In this document: one piece after another, positions 54,845 to 64,000 of the stretch
How positions within the stretch are numbered: the first letter of the stretch is position 1
How the letters are laid out: each line of letters opens with the position of its first letter
NCBI GenBank assembly: GCA_932294295.1
Contig: OW028576.1
Span: forward strand, 49,826,199-49,890,198
DNA from: Alitta virens
Taxonomy: Eukaryota > Annelida > Polychaeta > Phyllodocida > Nereididae
Direction: 5' to 3'
DNA: 64,000 bases
Notes under the pieces: generated by a model
Seen by the model: the letters and a program-made list of their open reading frames with translations, nothing else
Told to the model about the DNA's origin: nothing
Database searches by the model: none
Position numbers and translations under genes: made by a program

Positions 54845-56389
54845 TATTTTGTACATTTTATACAATGCTCAATAATAAAAAAGTGTGAAATATAATAATA
54901 TCTGGCAAACATTTAACAAACAGCATACACTTAAATAAAGTTGCAATTGCCTATGTAATGTTACATAATGGTAAGTATATAATGGTTAAATGTATGCAAA
55001 TGCTTTACATAACAGTAAATGTTTACATGATGGCAAGGTGAATGAGATTAAACCCTTTTTAAATGGGACGAGATCATCTACATAAAATGACGGGGAAGGT
55101 GGGACGTGTCCCTGAGCGCAGAGTCGGGCTAATTTGATATAATATCCTTTTTTCTTTCTTTATGGAATCCCGTACCATTTGGGACACACTGTTTTGACGA
55201 CAGACATCTGATGTATGATTTGCCATAAGTTAATGTTTTGTGGACGAATAAATCAAAGGTTAAATGTGGCATTCATAATATAATAAATTATGTGAACATG
55301 ATACAATCCTTGACCGCCTCGTTAATAAGCCTTGACCACCGCTCATTAAAGACCCAAGTACATTTGCCACAACTTATTACCTAATTACTAATTACTTCGC
55401 TTATTTGCTGACTGTATAAATGTATGAATACATAATTAATATATATATACTTTGTCCCAACACTCACAATTGTTCTTTTTTTTATTTAATGCTCAGCGAT
55501 GACAGTGGATGTCATTTCGATTCACAATCCTAATTAAAAGGGAATACTTCTAAAAGCGGATCCACAAAAAGGAGCATTTGTTTATGTACACTCTGTAGTT
55601 GCTGAGACATTTGACCAACAACGGACCGCATGTAGGACAGACTGGACAGTACAGAGATCAGGCCAATAAAGAAGCTCTTAATAGAGAGGTACAGTTAATT
55701 GACTCCACACTCAGACACACGTCCTGCTCACCCCCTTAGCTGCAGTATGACTTGGTTATAATCTATGCTGGTCGCTAAAACATGGCATTCAACATTCAAA
55801 CAAACCTTCAAACAAACCTGTCTTGAATGTATTACTGTAGCTGAAACCTGATGGGATTTCTCATATTGAGGACCTTGATGTGTAACGTTTATTTAGTTTA
55901 TTTAGTTTCCGTGGTGTAAAATGTTTCAGTGAAATTTTTATTTCAGCGAACCCGACTAATAGGTACATTTCAATCCCAAATATTTTTTAAAAAGATAATG
56001 CAAAATTTATATCGACAGTGTTTGCCAGCCATATTTTTTTAAGGACCCTTATTTTGCGTTGCTATTTTCCAATTTATCTATTTATTGTGGCATTTGAATT
56101 TGAATTCCTACAGACCTGACTTATTCGAAGGTGCCAAAGATACAACTGAAATACATTTAAAACAGGCCTCTTCACAATGATCATCATTTTATAATCATTA
56201 TTGAATAATCAGCTAATTATGAATAACGAGATAAATACATAGCATTTGGCACCTGAAGCCTTTCTTTGCATAATAAGCAACTGGAGTATTCATGGGTGAA
56301 GTAAACTAGATTTTAAATGCGGCCACAATTCAGAGACATTTCACTTTAAAGCCCTTGAAATTTATCAGAAATATCGGCCCTAATGGTGA

Positions 56390-56545
56390 GAAAAAGCACC
56401 AGAGGGCGCTGCCACCGAAGCAGATTAAGCACAATAAGATGACATCATCATTTAATGTACACAAGAATGACATCACTAAATAGATGACATCATCAAACAA
56501 TGGTTATCTGCTTTGACGCCAGTGACCTCTGGTGACACTTTTCCT
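56390..56545. repeat. Family C repeat copy with TGACATCA variants
   Basis: Has 'agaaaaagcaccagagggcg' on the left, four TGACATCA/GACATCATC sites in the middle, and 'ggttatctgctttgacgcca...cctctggtgacacttttcc' on the right. The ends are inverted repeats of each other. Confidence 0.65.
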
Positions 56546-57083
56546 TGATATTCTTCTATCTTATTCTAAATACGAGCAAATTCTGCTTTTCCAAATGCAC
56601 CAATGAGGTCTGTCCGCTAAGACATCTAATGTTTAACCGTTTTCTTAAACCAATCCCTGTTGGTGTCGACTGGAAACTTGCTTTCCCTGATGTCACACTT
56701 GATATCCTAGTTTTAACCTTTCGCATCTCTACTTACGAATAGATCACCATTTTTCACATTGCGATATTAATTTAAACCAATTTCCTATACTTATATATAA
56801 TGTCTAACAACCTTTTTACTTACTTGGATGATTTTGTTCACAATTTAATTTATGCCATCTTGCCCAAGTGTATGACATAAACTATGCAAACTTTTGGGGC
56901 CGACTGTATTTTGTTCTAGAACATGACGGAACATGACGGAATGGAACAAACTGCGTCTCACTTTAAGCTGAAATATCTCCAACAATTCATGACCTTGCAA
57001 CAGCAGAAAGAGTGAACGGACTAGCTCAGTCGGTCACTCTGGACTTGACTCCACACTCTCGACTGGTCACTCTTGACCGGTCA

Positions 57084-60000
57084 CTACAATGGGGAAGTGA
57101 CTGGAATGACCATCTCCTTCTCCCGCCATCTTGCATCGTCATGTGACTCCATTCCAAGCATCCCATCATCCTCTTGGGCAGGTGGGGACTGCCTGTTGGG
57201 GCTCGGCGTCGCTTCGCCAATAATTGCTGGCATCTGCGGATTGTTTATCGTACATTTTTGAAATAGATTGAAAATACTACAATGAATAACAACCAATGCA
57301 AGACAGTTCCATTTAGAAGTATGGGGTGGGGGCAACCTAGATGATTTTTGAAAAAGCGGGGAGGGAGAGTTCCCCAAATGAAGAACGGGGGGGGGGGGGT
57401 TGGACCAGTATTTCCTTAATATCTTAATTTAGGAAAAAAGAAAAGGTGGTAGGGGAGTCTGCAAAAAATAAAATGTGGGGGTGTTGTCTGAAAATCTTTA
57501 GGTGCACCCCACACTTTTAAATGGATCAGCCGTTGTCTAATTTAAGATTCTATTATATTGATGTTTAATTGATGTTTAATACTATATATTGATGTTTAAT
57601 TCCTGCACAAGCAAATAAAAAATTACATATTAGATTGCACATTTACCAAACAAAATACTTCATAGATCTCTGTATAAATGACACAAAAATGACATATAAA
57701 GGACAATACAGAACGTAAGTTGATATTAAGATCATTTCAGTTGATTCTAAGGGAGGTCTTAAGGGGGATTAATCGGCCAACAGAGGGAGCTATCAGTAGT
57801 AACTTAGGCCAAACCATTGTTAATGACATCATAAAACACAGGTTTAATGATGTCACATAAATGCAGATGCCATCATAAAACAATGGTGGGGGTTCAGTTA
57901 CTGATACAAAATGGCCAATTGTCAGTCTCTGAATCATAATTTTTTTAATTTCTCACAAAACAATATTTTCTTACTATGTTTAACATCTTCCCACCAATTA
58001 CCATCATTTTATTTTGCAGCACTACAAAGATAATATGATATATATTCGTATTAACAGTTTAATATAATATCAAGCAATTTCTCTTGTGGGTGAAATATTT
58101 AACTTACCTTGCTGGGGTCAAGGCCATGCGTCTTGAGATGTGCTTTCAGTGAGTTGGAATGTCGGAAACGTTTCTCGCAGTAGCTACACGGATACGGAAA
58201 GAGGTTCTCGTGGATACGTCTGTGTCTCTTGAAATTACGATGATCCGTGAATCTCGCTCCACAATCCTTGCAGATGTGCGGTTTTTCACCTTTCAAAGAG
58301 AGCAGAAAAAGGTCACTAACTCAGGGTTAGAGAAGTTACAACAAATTCAGAGAAATTTCCAAGTTCAAGCTTTTTTATAGTAACCAAGAAAAGCGGATAA
58401 GATTTTAGCCGTACGACAGTTTGGCTGCTTGGCATATGAAGCCACATTAGTAGAATACTATAAAAAGATTATTCCAAGATTATTCCTAAAGAGCGCATGT
58501 TTAAATCGATAGAGAGAGGTCAAATTAGAGGTCAAATAAAACGGTGACAAATGCCAACAGTTGTACCCAGCTAATATATTACAAACTATATACATACAGA
58601 AGGGGGTTGTAATAAAGTAAATTTGTTATGACCAGGCTTGGTTCTATGCAAATTTGGGGCAAAACATAGTTTGTTATCACTAATTAATGTGTGCGTTTTA
58701 TTGAAATTGGACTAAATGTACACTGAAATGCTCAGTCTCCTACGCAGACCCTCTGCCACTAGGGGGCGTTTAACGAAGGACGATTCTGTGATATTTAAAG
58801 AACTACTTTGTTCACCGCTACGTTGAATTGGCGCAGTAATTGACCTAGTTTAGCGTAGTCTGAAAATGCCCTTTGAAGCCCCGCCTTAATTGCAACAAAT
58901 AACGGCCTTATCATCGAAATTCTGTGACAATAAAATTCTTTATCTAAATGATTCAGATTCATTTTGTTCATAACAAAGATAACAGATTTCATCGCTAGTG
59001 TGACGCCACCTGGAGAGATCCATTTATATTAAAAATTGTACATTAAATCAATAGATTCAAACGGAATATGGGAATTACTTTCATCAGCGGTAGTTTCACT
59101 TATCTAAATTAAAGAATATATGAAGAAGATAATTAGACCAGTTTTACATATATTTCTGTTGTGGTTCCATGACACTTAAAAAACTCATCAGGCAGGTGGG
59201 ATTTTTTTCTTTTTTTACCTCAGAAGAATATTTAACCGATCTTCAACTAACTGGCAGGACTCCGCTTTACCGCAAGAATAAACCCGGAAACAAAAAAATT
59301 TTTAAAAGATTTTTAGGAAATAATATATCATACACACTGATTTATTCTATACGGTCGCATTAACCCGCAACGGGAATATTTTTAAGGTTGGCCATATAAA
59401 AATTTGTATCAGGCAATGGAGCAAAGAATGCCTACCTGTATGCAACATGGAGCAAAGAATGCCTACCTGTATGCAACATGGAGCAAAGAATGCCTACCTG
59501 TATGCAACATGGAGCAAAGAATGCCTACCTGTATGCAACATTCGATGCGATTTCAAGCTCTGGAGATGGTTGAATTTGGACCCGCAAATGTCGCACAGAT
59601 AACTCCTCTGCTGTAGACAGCTTTTCAGGTGGCTCCTCAGTCCATTTGGCTGCGCAAAATCCTTGCCACACTTCGGACAGGCGTACATCTGAAACATTGC
59701 AGCCCTCTCAGTTAATGCCTTAACGGTAAGTTAACGCCCTGGAGTCTCACAGGTTTCTCGCTGCTATAGAAAGACCAATTTCAACTTCTTGATAAGAAAG
59801 TTAAATTAACCTTCCTGGCAAGTTCCTCCGAGTCATCCAGGTTAAGCAAATTAAGTTAAATTCAATTAAAAAGTTCTCGCTTACCTTAAGACCAACATTT
59901 GTATATTTGGAGGGTTATTCTGTCTATCGCTTCTTTTAATGATACTTTTTTTGTATTTTTAATCTAAATCCCTCATCTTGCATTGTATATTTTGTAAATA

Positions 60001-63000
60001 TCAGCCGAGAGTTTTTACCTTTACATCGGAGTGTATAGCAGCATGTTTCTCCAGCAAGGAAGGTTTGTCTGCCGTGAAATTGCAACTGACGAATTGACAA
60101 CGGAACGGTTTGTCCTCCTCATGAACGTCCGTCATGTGCTTCTTGTACTCTTTAGGATCCTGAATGGAAAAAAAGTCAACTTAAAGTCAACAATCACTCC
60201 TGAAAAATTATATTTGTAGTTTCTTGCAGTTTCTTGCACAAAGGGGTAAATCGTGATTGTTATATATACACTCTTCTGGCAACAGATAATTCAAGACAAT
60301 AATTAAATAATTCAAGGCAATAAAAGATTAGTCAAAATGTGACAAATCTTCCAGATATAAATTTAGAGTCCGGAATAGCTTAAACAAAGGGCAATTAAAT
60401 ACAATATCAGGCCACACTTGTTTGATCCTTATATCTTATCAGCATTTAAGAACCCGGTCGTATAAAAACCTTAAATTGACATTGTCGTGCACAATGTCAA
60501 TTTTTTTTTAATTCAAGGACAGTCTTGTGTGTAATATATTACCTTGAAAGTGACGTGGCAAGGCTTGCAGCTGTACAGACTGGCAGAGTGTTTCCGCAGA
60601 TGTCGAGTCAGTTCCCCGGAGCGAGCGTATTTCAGTCCGCAAACGTGGCAGGAGTAAAGCAGCTCCCGATCGTGCAATTCTTGATGTTTGATCAGACCCT
60701 CTTCTCTTTCAAACTGACGACCACATTTCTCACAGTCAAAACGACGTTTCCGTTTGGTGACCAAGCGATGCTGTAACCGTGTCAGCGGGGAGCTGCACTC
60801 CTTCTCCAAGCTGTTGACCTTATTCAGTGATTTCTTTTTCCGTTTTTGCTTGCACGCCAATTTGGGCGTAAGGATGAATCCGTTTTTTTGCTCAGGTGAT
60901 TCTTGGTCGTCGGTAAGTTCATCGTAATTTTCAAAGTCTTCCTCCTCCTCCTCATCATCATCATCGTTTGGTTTAATTTCTTTTGGTGCATCGTCAAGGT
61001 CATTAGTTTGGTCAAGCGTAATCTCATGTTGTGCGTCATGAGGACAGTCCTGGGGGGGTGAAACATCCTCATCCTTCAACGCAGTGACATCTGGTGAGGA
61101 GAGTAAGGTGAACTGCGAGGGTTTGAGAGTATCGAGGGTTGAGTCTGGCACAGGGGAGGGGTCGCAGTGGGCGTCACAGTGGTTGCTGCTCGGCTGTGGG
61201 GTGTGGTTGTGCGATGAGACGATGTGAGCGATGCTGGGGAGAGACCCGGAGTGAGTTCCTGGGGATACACTTACAGAACTATGTTTTGCAAAACTCGCAA
61301 CTGAGTCAGATTCTGATAACGACACGTCGTCATCTTCAAATTTCTCCTGGGATAAAACACTGAGGACCGTCTTTCTCACGTCCTCCGCTGAGAATTGCGT
61401 GGAATTGGGACCGACCCCCGGGAAAGCGAGAGTACTTTTGGCAGGTTGCGCTGTTGTGGCAAGGGATTGGGAGTTCACGTTGGGTTGAATGTCTAAATAA
61501 GCTGGATGGGGGCGAGAAAGCAGCTGACTAGACGCTGTCACGTTACAGGCGGCAGCAGTTTGTTCATTCTGCATGGATTCAATTAATTTCAAATAGTCCT
61601 CGATATAATTCGTGTCAAATGATAAATTTGAGGTAGAATGAACGGGGAGTTGGTGGAGCATATTTTGCGGTGGCAATGATAACGAGGGTAATGAAGCAGG
61701 GGGGTAAAGAGCAGGTGGATCTAAGTCAGGTGACGTACATGATGAATCGATGGGAGGAGGCACAGAAGTGGGTCTGTAATCAGTGGGTTCGATTGTGCTG
61801 ATGGGGGGGAGGGTGGGGGAGGGAGTGTGGCAGGCTTGTGTATGTGCATGATTGGTCTCTAAGTTTGATGTAGGAATTTCTGTCACTGCCTCAGACACAA
61901 AGTGAACATGACTCGGCTGGGATAAAACTTCTGCCTGGCGACTGTCCTCTACCACCGTATCTCCGTTTAACTCTTTGTAATACTGATAATCCAAGCACGC
62001 CTTCTCTACGTCCCGCACCTCCAGGAACTTGGCCGCAGCTATGACGTCATCAACGTGCATTGCTTTCAGCTCTAAGGATCCCGTGTACAAGAAATCAAGA
62101 ATATAACGACACCCCGTCACCGAGACTTGCTTCAGACTCAGAACATTACTCGTCTCCTGGTGCATGCTATACAACTGACTCTGCAGTTTGGGACACCCCG
62201 CAGCCAGGACGCACTTGTGGGCCTTGAACTCGTAACGGTCGACGCGGAGAATGACATCGCAGAAGACGCCGTAATGACGCTGGAGGTTGAGTTGCTGCAG
62301 GATGAGATGACTGTGCTGGGGAAAGGGGTGGCTCAGAGGAGAAGGAAAGGGGCGCCCCAGCTCACACCCTGCAACAGAAATCAATAAATTCAGTCACTAC
62401 ATTCAACTTAATTAATTATCAGAGGCACAGGGCGTATTTGTTTGGACAGACGGGTGTGTCGCGGTTTGCCCCGGTTTAATTTGTTTGACTCGGATCATGT
62501 GCACACGCAATAGACCAGGCTACACCTACTTGGCTCGGACTACACCTACTTGGCTCGGACTACACCTACTTGGCTCTGACTACACCTACTTGGCTCGCCA
62601 AAATTGGCGTGGCCATGCGATGCAACACAGCGTCAAATGTGCAAAATTGGCCTCGTGAACAAATTCATCAGTTAATTTTTGGCTGGAATTGTGTAAATCC
62701 ATTCAGAAAAAAAGTTAATGTGACTATTGCAGTGCTCTGCAGTTAGCAACATGAAACTTTTCATTAGTAACTAATATAACCATAGATAGAGTAGGTATTC
62801 GTCTTACAAGATCTTTACAGCATTTGCTGGGTTAATAAATTAACACTGTACGAAACAAATGCACTATGCCGACCTAGGTACACCGACCTAGGTACACCTA
62901 TCACGTGACTGGTGTGCTCCGGTCTACCACACCGCTTCGCCAAATCAAATGCACCCACAGCTTTGTCATTTGTGCAAAGGGCGGAGGGGGGTTATTTTAT

Positions 63001-63620
63001 GAAATTATATATTAATTTTAATTTCTAAGGGGGGGATGACCCATTGCTGGCCATTCCTAGATGTAGCCAATTAACCTAGACTTGAATATTAAAGCTTCGG
63101 AATAAACTTTTGGTCAGCCCAGATAATCATAATGCGTAAATGAAATTAGGCATTGGAAATTGGTCAATATGGTCAATTGGTCAATATGCAGTCAGACATT
63201 ACTACAATACAATGCACTATGCAGTGTTTACTGAAAATTACTGTCAACTTGCTACAACAATTTAACAATGATTGTATGGATAGGAACAGCTTCACTGAGC
63301 CTTCAGACAGATATCATTGATAAACTGATGTTACCAATTAACGTTGATCACACCATCATTGAGAAACTGATTTGTAATTTTTTTATTTTTTTTTTACAGA
63401 AATTAATTTCTGTGAATGACAGCATTGCATTGATGACATTACGAAATTAATTGACGATTGGTCGTCAAATATTTCACTTGGAGTTCTGACATAGATAATT
63501 CAGTTAGAATAGCATCTCTAAATTATTTCCCATAATTTACAATCCTGTATAAACCATTATTTTAGAGCAATTCAGCTCTGACAGCTACAACTGTCAAAAT
63601 TTCTCACCATCCTCCGCCAT
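57084..63620 (-). CDS. BTB/POZ domain C2H2 zinc-finger transcription factor
   Basis: Six exons join in phase on the minus strand: 63620-63608, 62368-60543, 60159-60019, 59688-59529, 58289-58108 and 57233-57084, giving about 823 residues. A BTB/POZ domain spans about residues 22-140 ([22 protein letters not shown]..., [26 protein letters not shown]). A long Ser/Pro-rich linker and an acidic block ([17 protein letters not shown]) follow. Eight C2H2-type fingers come next, from [10 protein letters not shown] to [10 protein letters not shown]...HLKTH, one being C2HC ([10 protein letters not shown]...HLKSC). BTB dimerises and recruits corepressors; fingers bind DNA in the nucleus. Exon 1 encodes only MAED and is chosen because ATGGCGGAGGATG|GTGAGA joins exon 2 in phase and exon 2 has no early ATG. 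The last exon ([15 protein letters not shown]...VTSPL) is less certain. I cannot assign a named ZBTB orthologue. Confidence 0.85.
57295..57535. repeat. Foldback repeat (family D) copy in the BTB-ZF gene's last intron
   Basis: Ends 'agttccatttagaagtatgg' (57303-57322) and 'ccccacacttttaaatggatcagc' (57507-57531) form an inverted pair like the element at 9405-9540, with poly-G (57389-57400) inside. Confidence 0.65.
57770..57925. repeat. Family C repeat copy in the last intron of the BTB-ZF gene
   Basis: Starts 'ggccaacagagggagctatc' and contains 'aaaccattgttaatgacatc', 'aatgatgtcacat' and 'catcataaaacaatggt'. It lies in intron 5 of the BTB-ZF gene. Confidence 0.6.
58384..59527. other. Intron 4 of the BTB-ZF gene
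   Basis: Intron 4 (58290-59528) has no recognised exon or element apart from the donor-duplicating 31-bp array at its start (59420-59540). Confidence 0.5.
59412..59545 (-). repeat. Tandem array of duplicated 5' splice sites (BTB-ZF intron 4)
   Basis: A 31-bp unit is repeated four times. On the minus strand each copy contains ATGTTGCATACAG followed by GTAGGC, the end of exon 4 and its donor. Junctions fall at 59529 (used), 59498, 59467 and 59436. Use of the second copy would shift the frame; reading past it meets TAG. The copies appear identical over the shared part. Confidence 0.9.
62515..62605. repeat. 20-bp tandem repeat in BTB-ZF intron 1
   Basis: Four copies of a 20-bp unit 'actacacctacttggctcgg' with one or two changes, about 150 bp upstream of the exon 2 acceptor on the minus strand. 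Another short repeat 'ccgacctaggtacac' lies at 62869-62903. Confidence 0.9.
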
Positions 63621-63715
63621 CTTGTGGAGTTGTAACAGGTGCTCTGATTGGCCGATGGAGGTCATGTGACTCTGATTCTCTCCCAGCCAAAACAAACCCA
63701 CGTGGTCAGCTGTCA
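63621..63715 (-). promoter_or_regulatory. Proximal promoter of the BTB-ZF gene (candidate)
   Basis: On the minus strand a CCAAT box (CGGCCAATCAGA, about 63642-63653) lies ~25-30 bp upstream of the ATG, and E-box-like sites GTCACATGAC (about 63661-63670) and CCACGTGG (about 63698-63705) lie further upstream. No TATA box. A transcription start was not fixed. Confidence 0.45.
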
Positions 63716-63859
63716 GACGGTGGTAATTGACCTAAAACATTGCAGGTAGTTGACAAATAGTGTGTCATAGATGGCTAGCTGACGTAATGCATTGCAGTGC
63801 CATTTTACTGCTGTGGTATGGTAAGCTTAGCTCAATTAAATCTACTGCATCATGTGCAT

Positions 63860-63960
63860 GCAGTTATGAGTCTATCAATTGGCTTTAGGCAGATGTAATG
63901 ATGAGATAAGGCTTACAGTCAACATTATATTCACCCCATAGGTGGGATTGCTGAGGCCAT
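63860..63960 (+). repeat. Dispersed repeat family A copy at the window end
   Basis: Text 'ttaggcagatgtaatgatgagat', 'aaggcttacagtcaacattata' and 'caccccataggtgggattgctgaggcc' follows the family order. Beyond it to 64000 nothing is recognised. Confidence 0.65.
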
Positions 63961-64000
63961 AAATGATTAATTGTGACTTTATTGAATTGAATTTTCTAAA

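Larger units (their letters stand above)
50655..57083. other. Gene-free region between TTC5 and the BTB-ZF gene
   Basis: No coding exon is recognised on either strand. An ATTAAA at 50716-50721 may end TTC5. Family C CRE repeats lie near 51590-51960 and 56390-56545. A short triple repeat 'gatgacctggccaatttc' lies at 53925-53968. Between about 52000 and 55900 there is little recognisable repeat content, making it the longest plain stretch in the window. It could hold regulatory sequence or the long 3' UTR of the BTB-ZF gene. Confidence 0.5.

Noticed and set aside
62374..62384. Start of the BTB-ZF protein at a TTG just upstream of exon 2
   Set aside because: The first codons lie in the intron before a strong acceptor (TTTCTGTTGCAG), and a non-AUG start is not needed because exon 1 at 63620 joins in phase.

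Overview
The window is from an invertebrate animal nuclear genome. Genes are split by many GT-AG introns, intergenic and intronic DNA is AT-rich and full of microsatellites, SINE-like and LINE-derived repeats, and the proteins match metazoan families. I cannot name the species. The repeat load, the intron structure and the close match of several genes to vertebrate orthologues suit a slowly evolving invertebrate (deuterostome or lophotrochozoan). There are no prokaryotic features.

Layout: (a) 3388-3843, a lone terminal coding exon, possibly Mab-21/cGAS-like. (b) 8801-17264 (+), a nine-exon gene for a ~1183-residue multi-C2H2 zinc-finger protein with a Q/M/G-rich prion-like block. (c) 18.9-20.2 kb, a long inverted-repeat (foldback) element. 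(d) 20815-26527 (-), VPS26C/DSCR3, rebuilt over eight exons to 296 residues. (e) 26729-32153 (+), head-to-head with VPS26C, a nine-exon SAXO-like axonemal gene. (f) 33603-35531 (-), RBM7 in four exons. (g) 35773-40585 (+), head-to-head with RBM7, REXO2 in six exons. (h) 42976-50654 (+), TTC5/STRAP in ten exons, complete. (i) 50.7-57 kb, a gene-free stretch. (j) 57084-63620 (-), a BTB/POZ-C2H2 transcription factor, rebuilt from start to probable stop over six exons.

Two divergent gene pairs have only ~200-240 bp between start codons: VPS26C/SAXO-like, with an RFX X-box-like site, and RBM7/REXO2. RBM7 (nuclear exosome targeting) and REXO2 (oligoribonuclease) both act in RNA decay and, to my knowledge, are also neighbours in the human genome, so this looks like conserved linkage.

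The most unusual pattern is tandem duplication over splice junctions. One 5' splice site is repeated in eight tandem units in the SAXO-like gene and another four times in the BTB-ZF gene. An acceptor-like array precedes an in-frame duplicated acceptor plus exon start in the SAXO-like gene. A second theme is a dispersed foldback repeat family carrying CRE octamers (TGACGTCA), plus a separate 97-bp tandem repeat that pairs a CRE with an X-box palindrome.

All exon borders were read by eye from splice consensus, phase agreement and remembered family sequences. No alignment or expression data were available.
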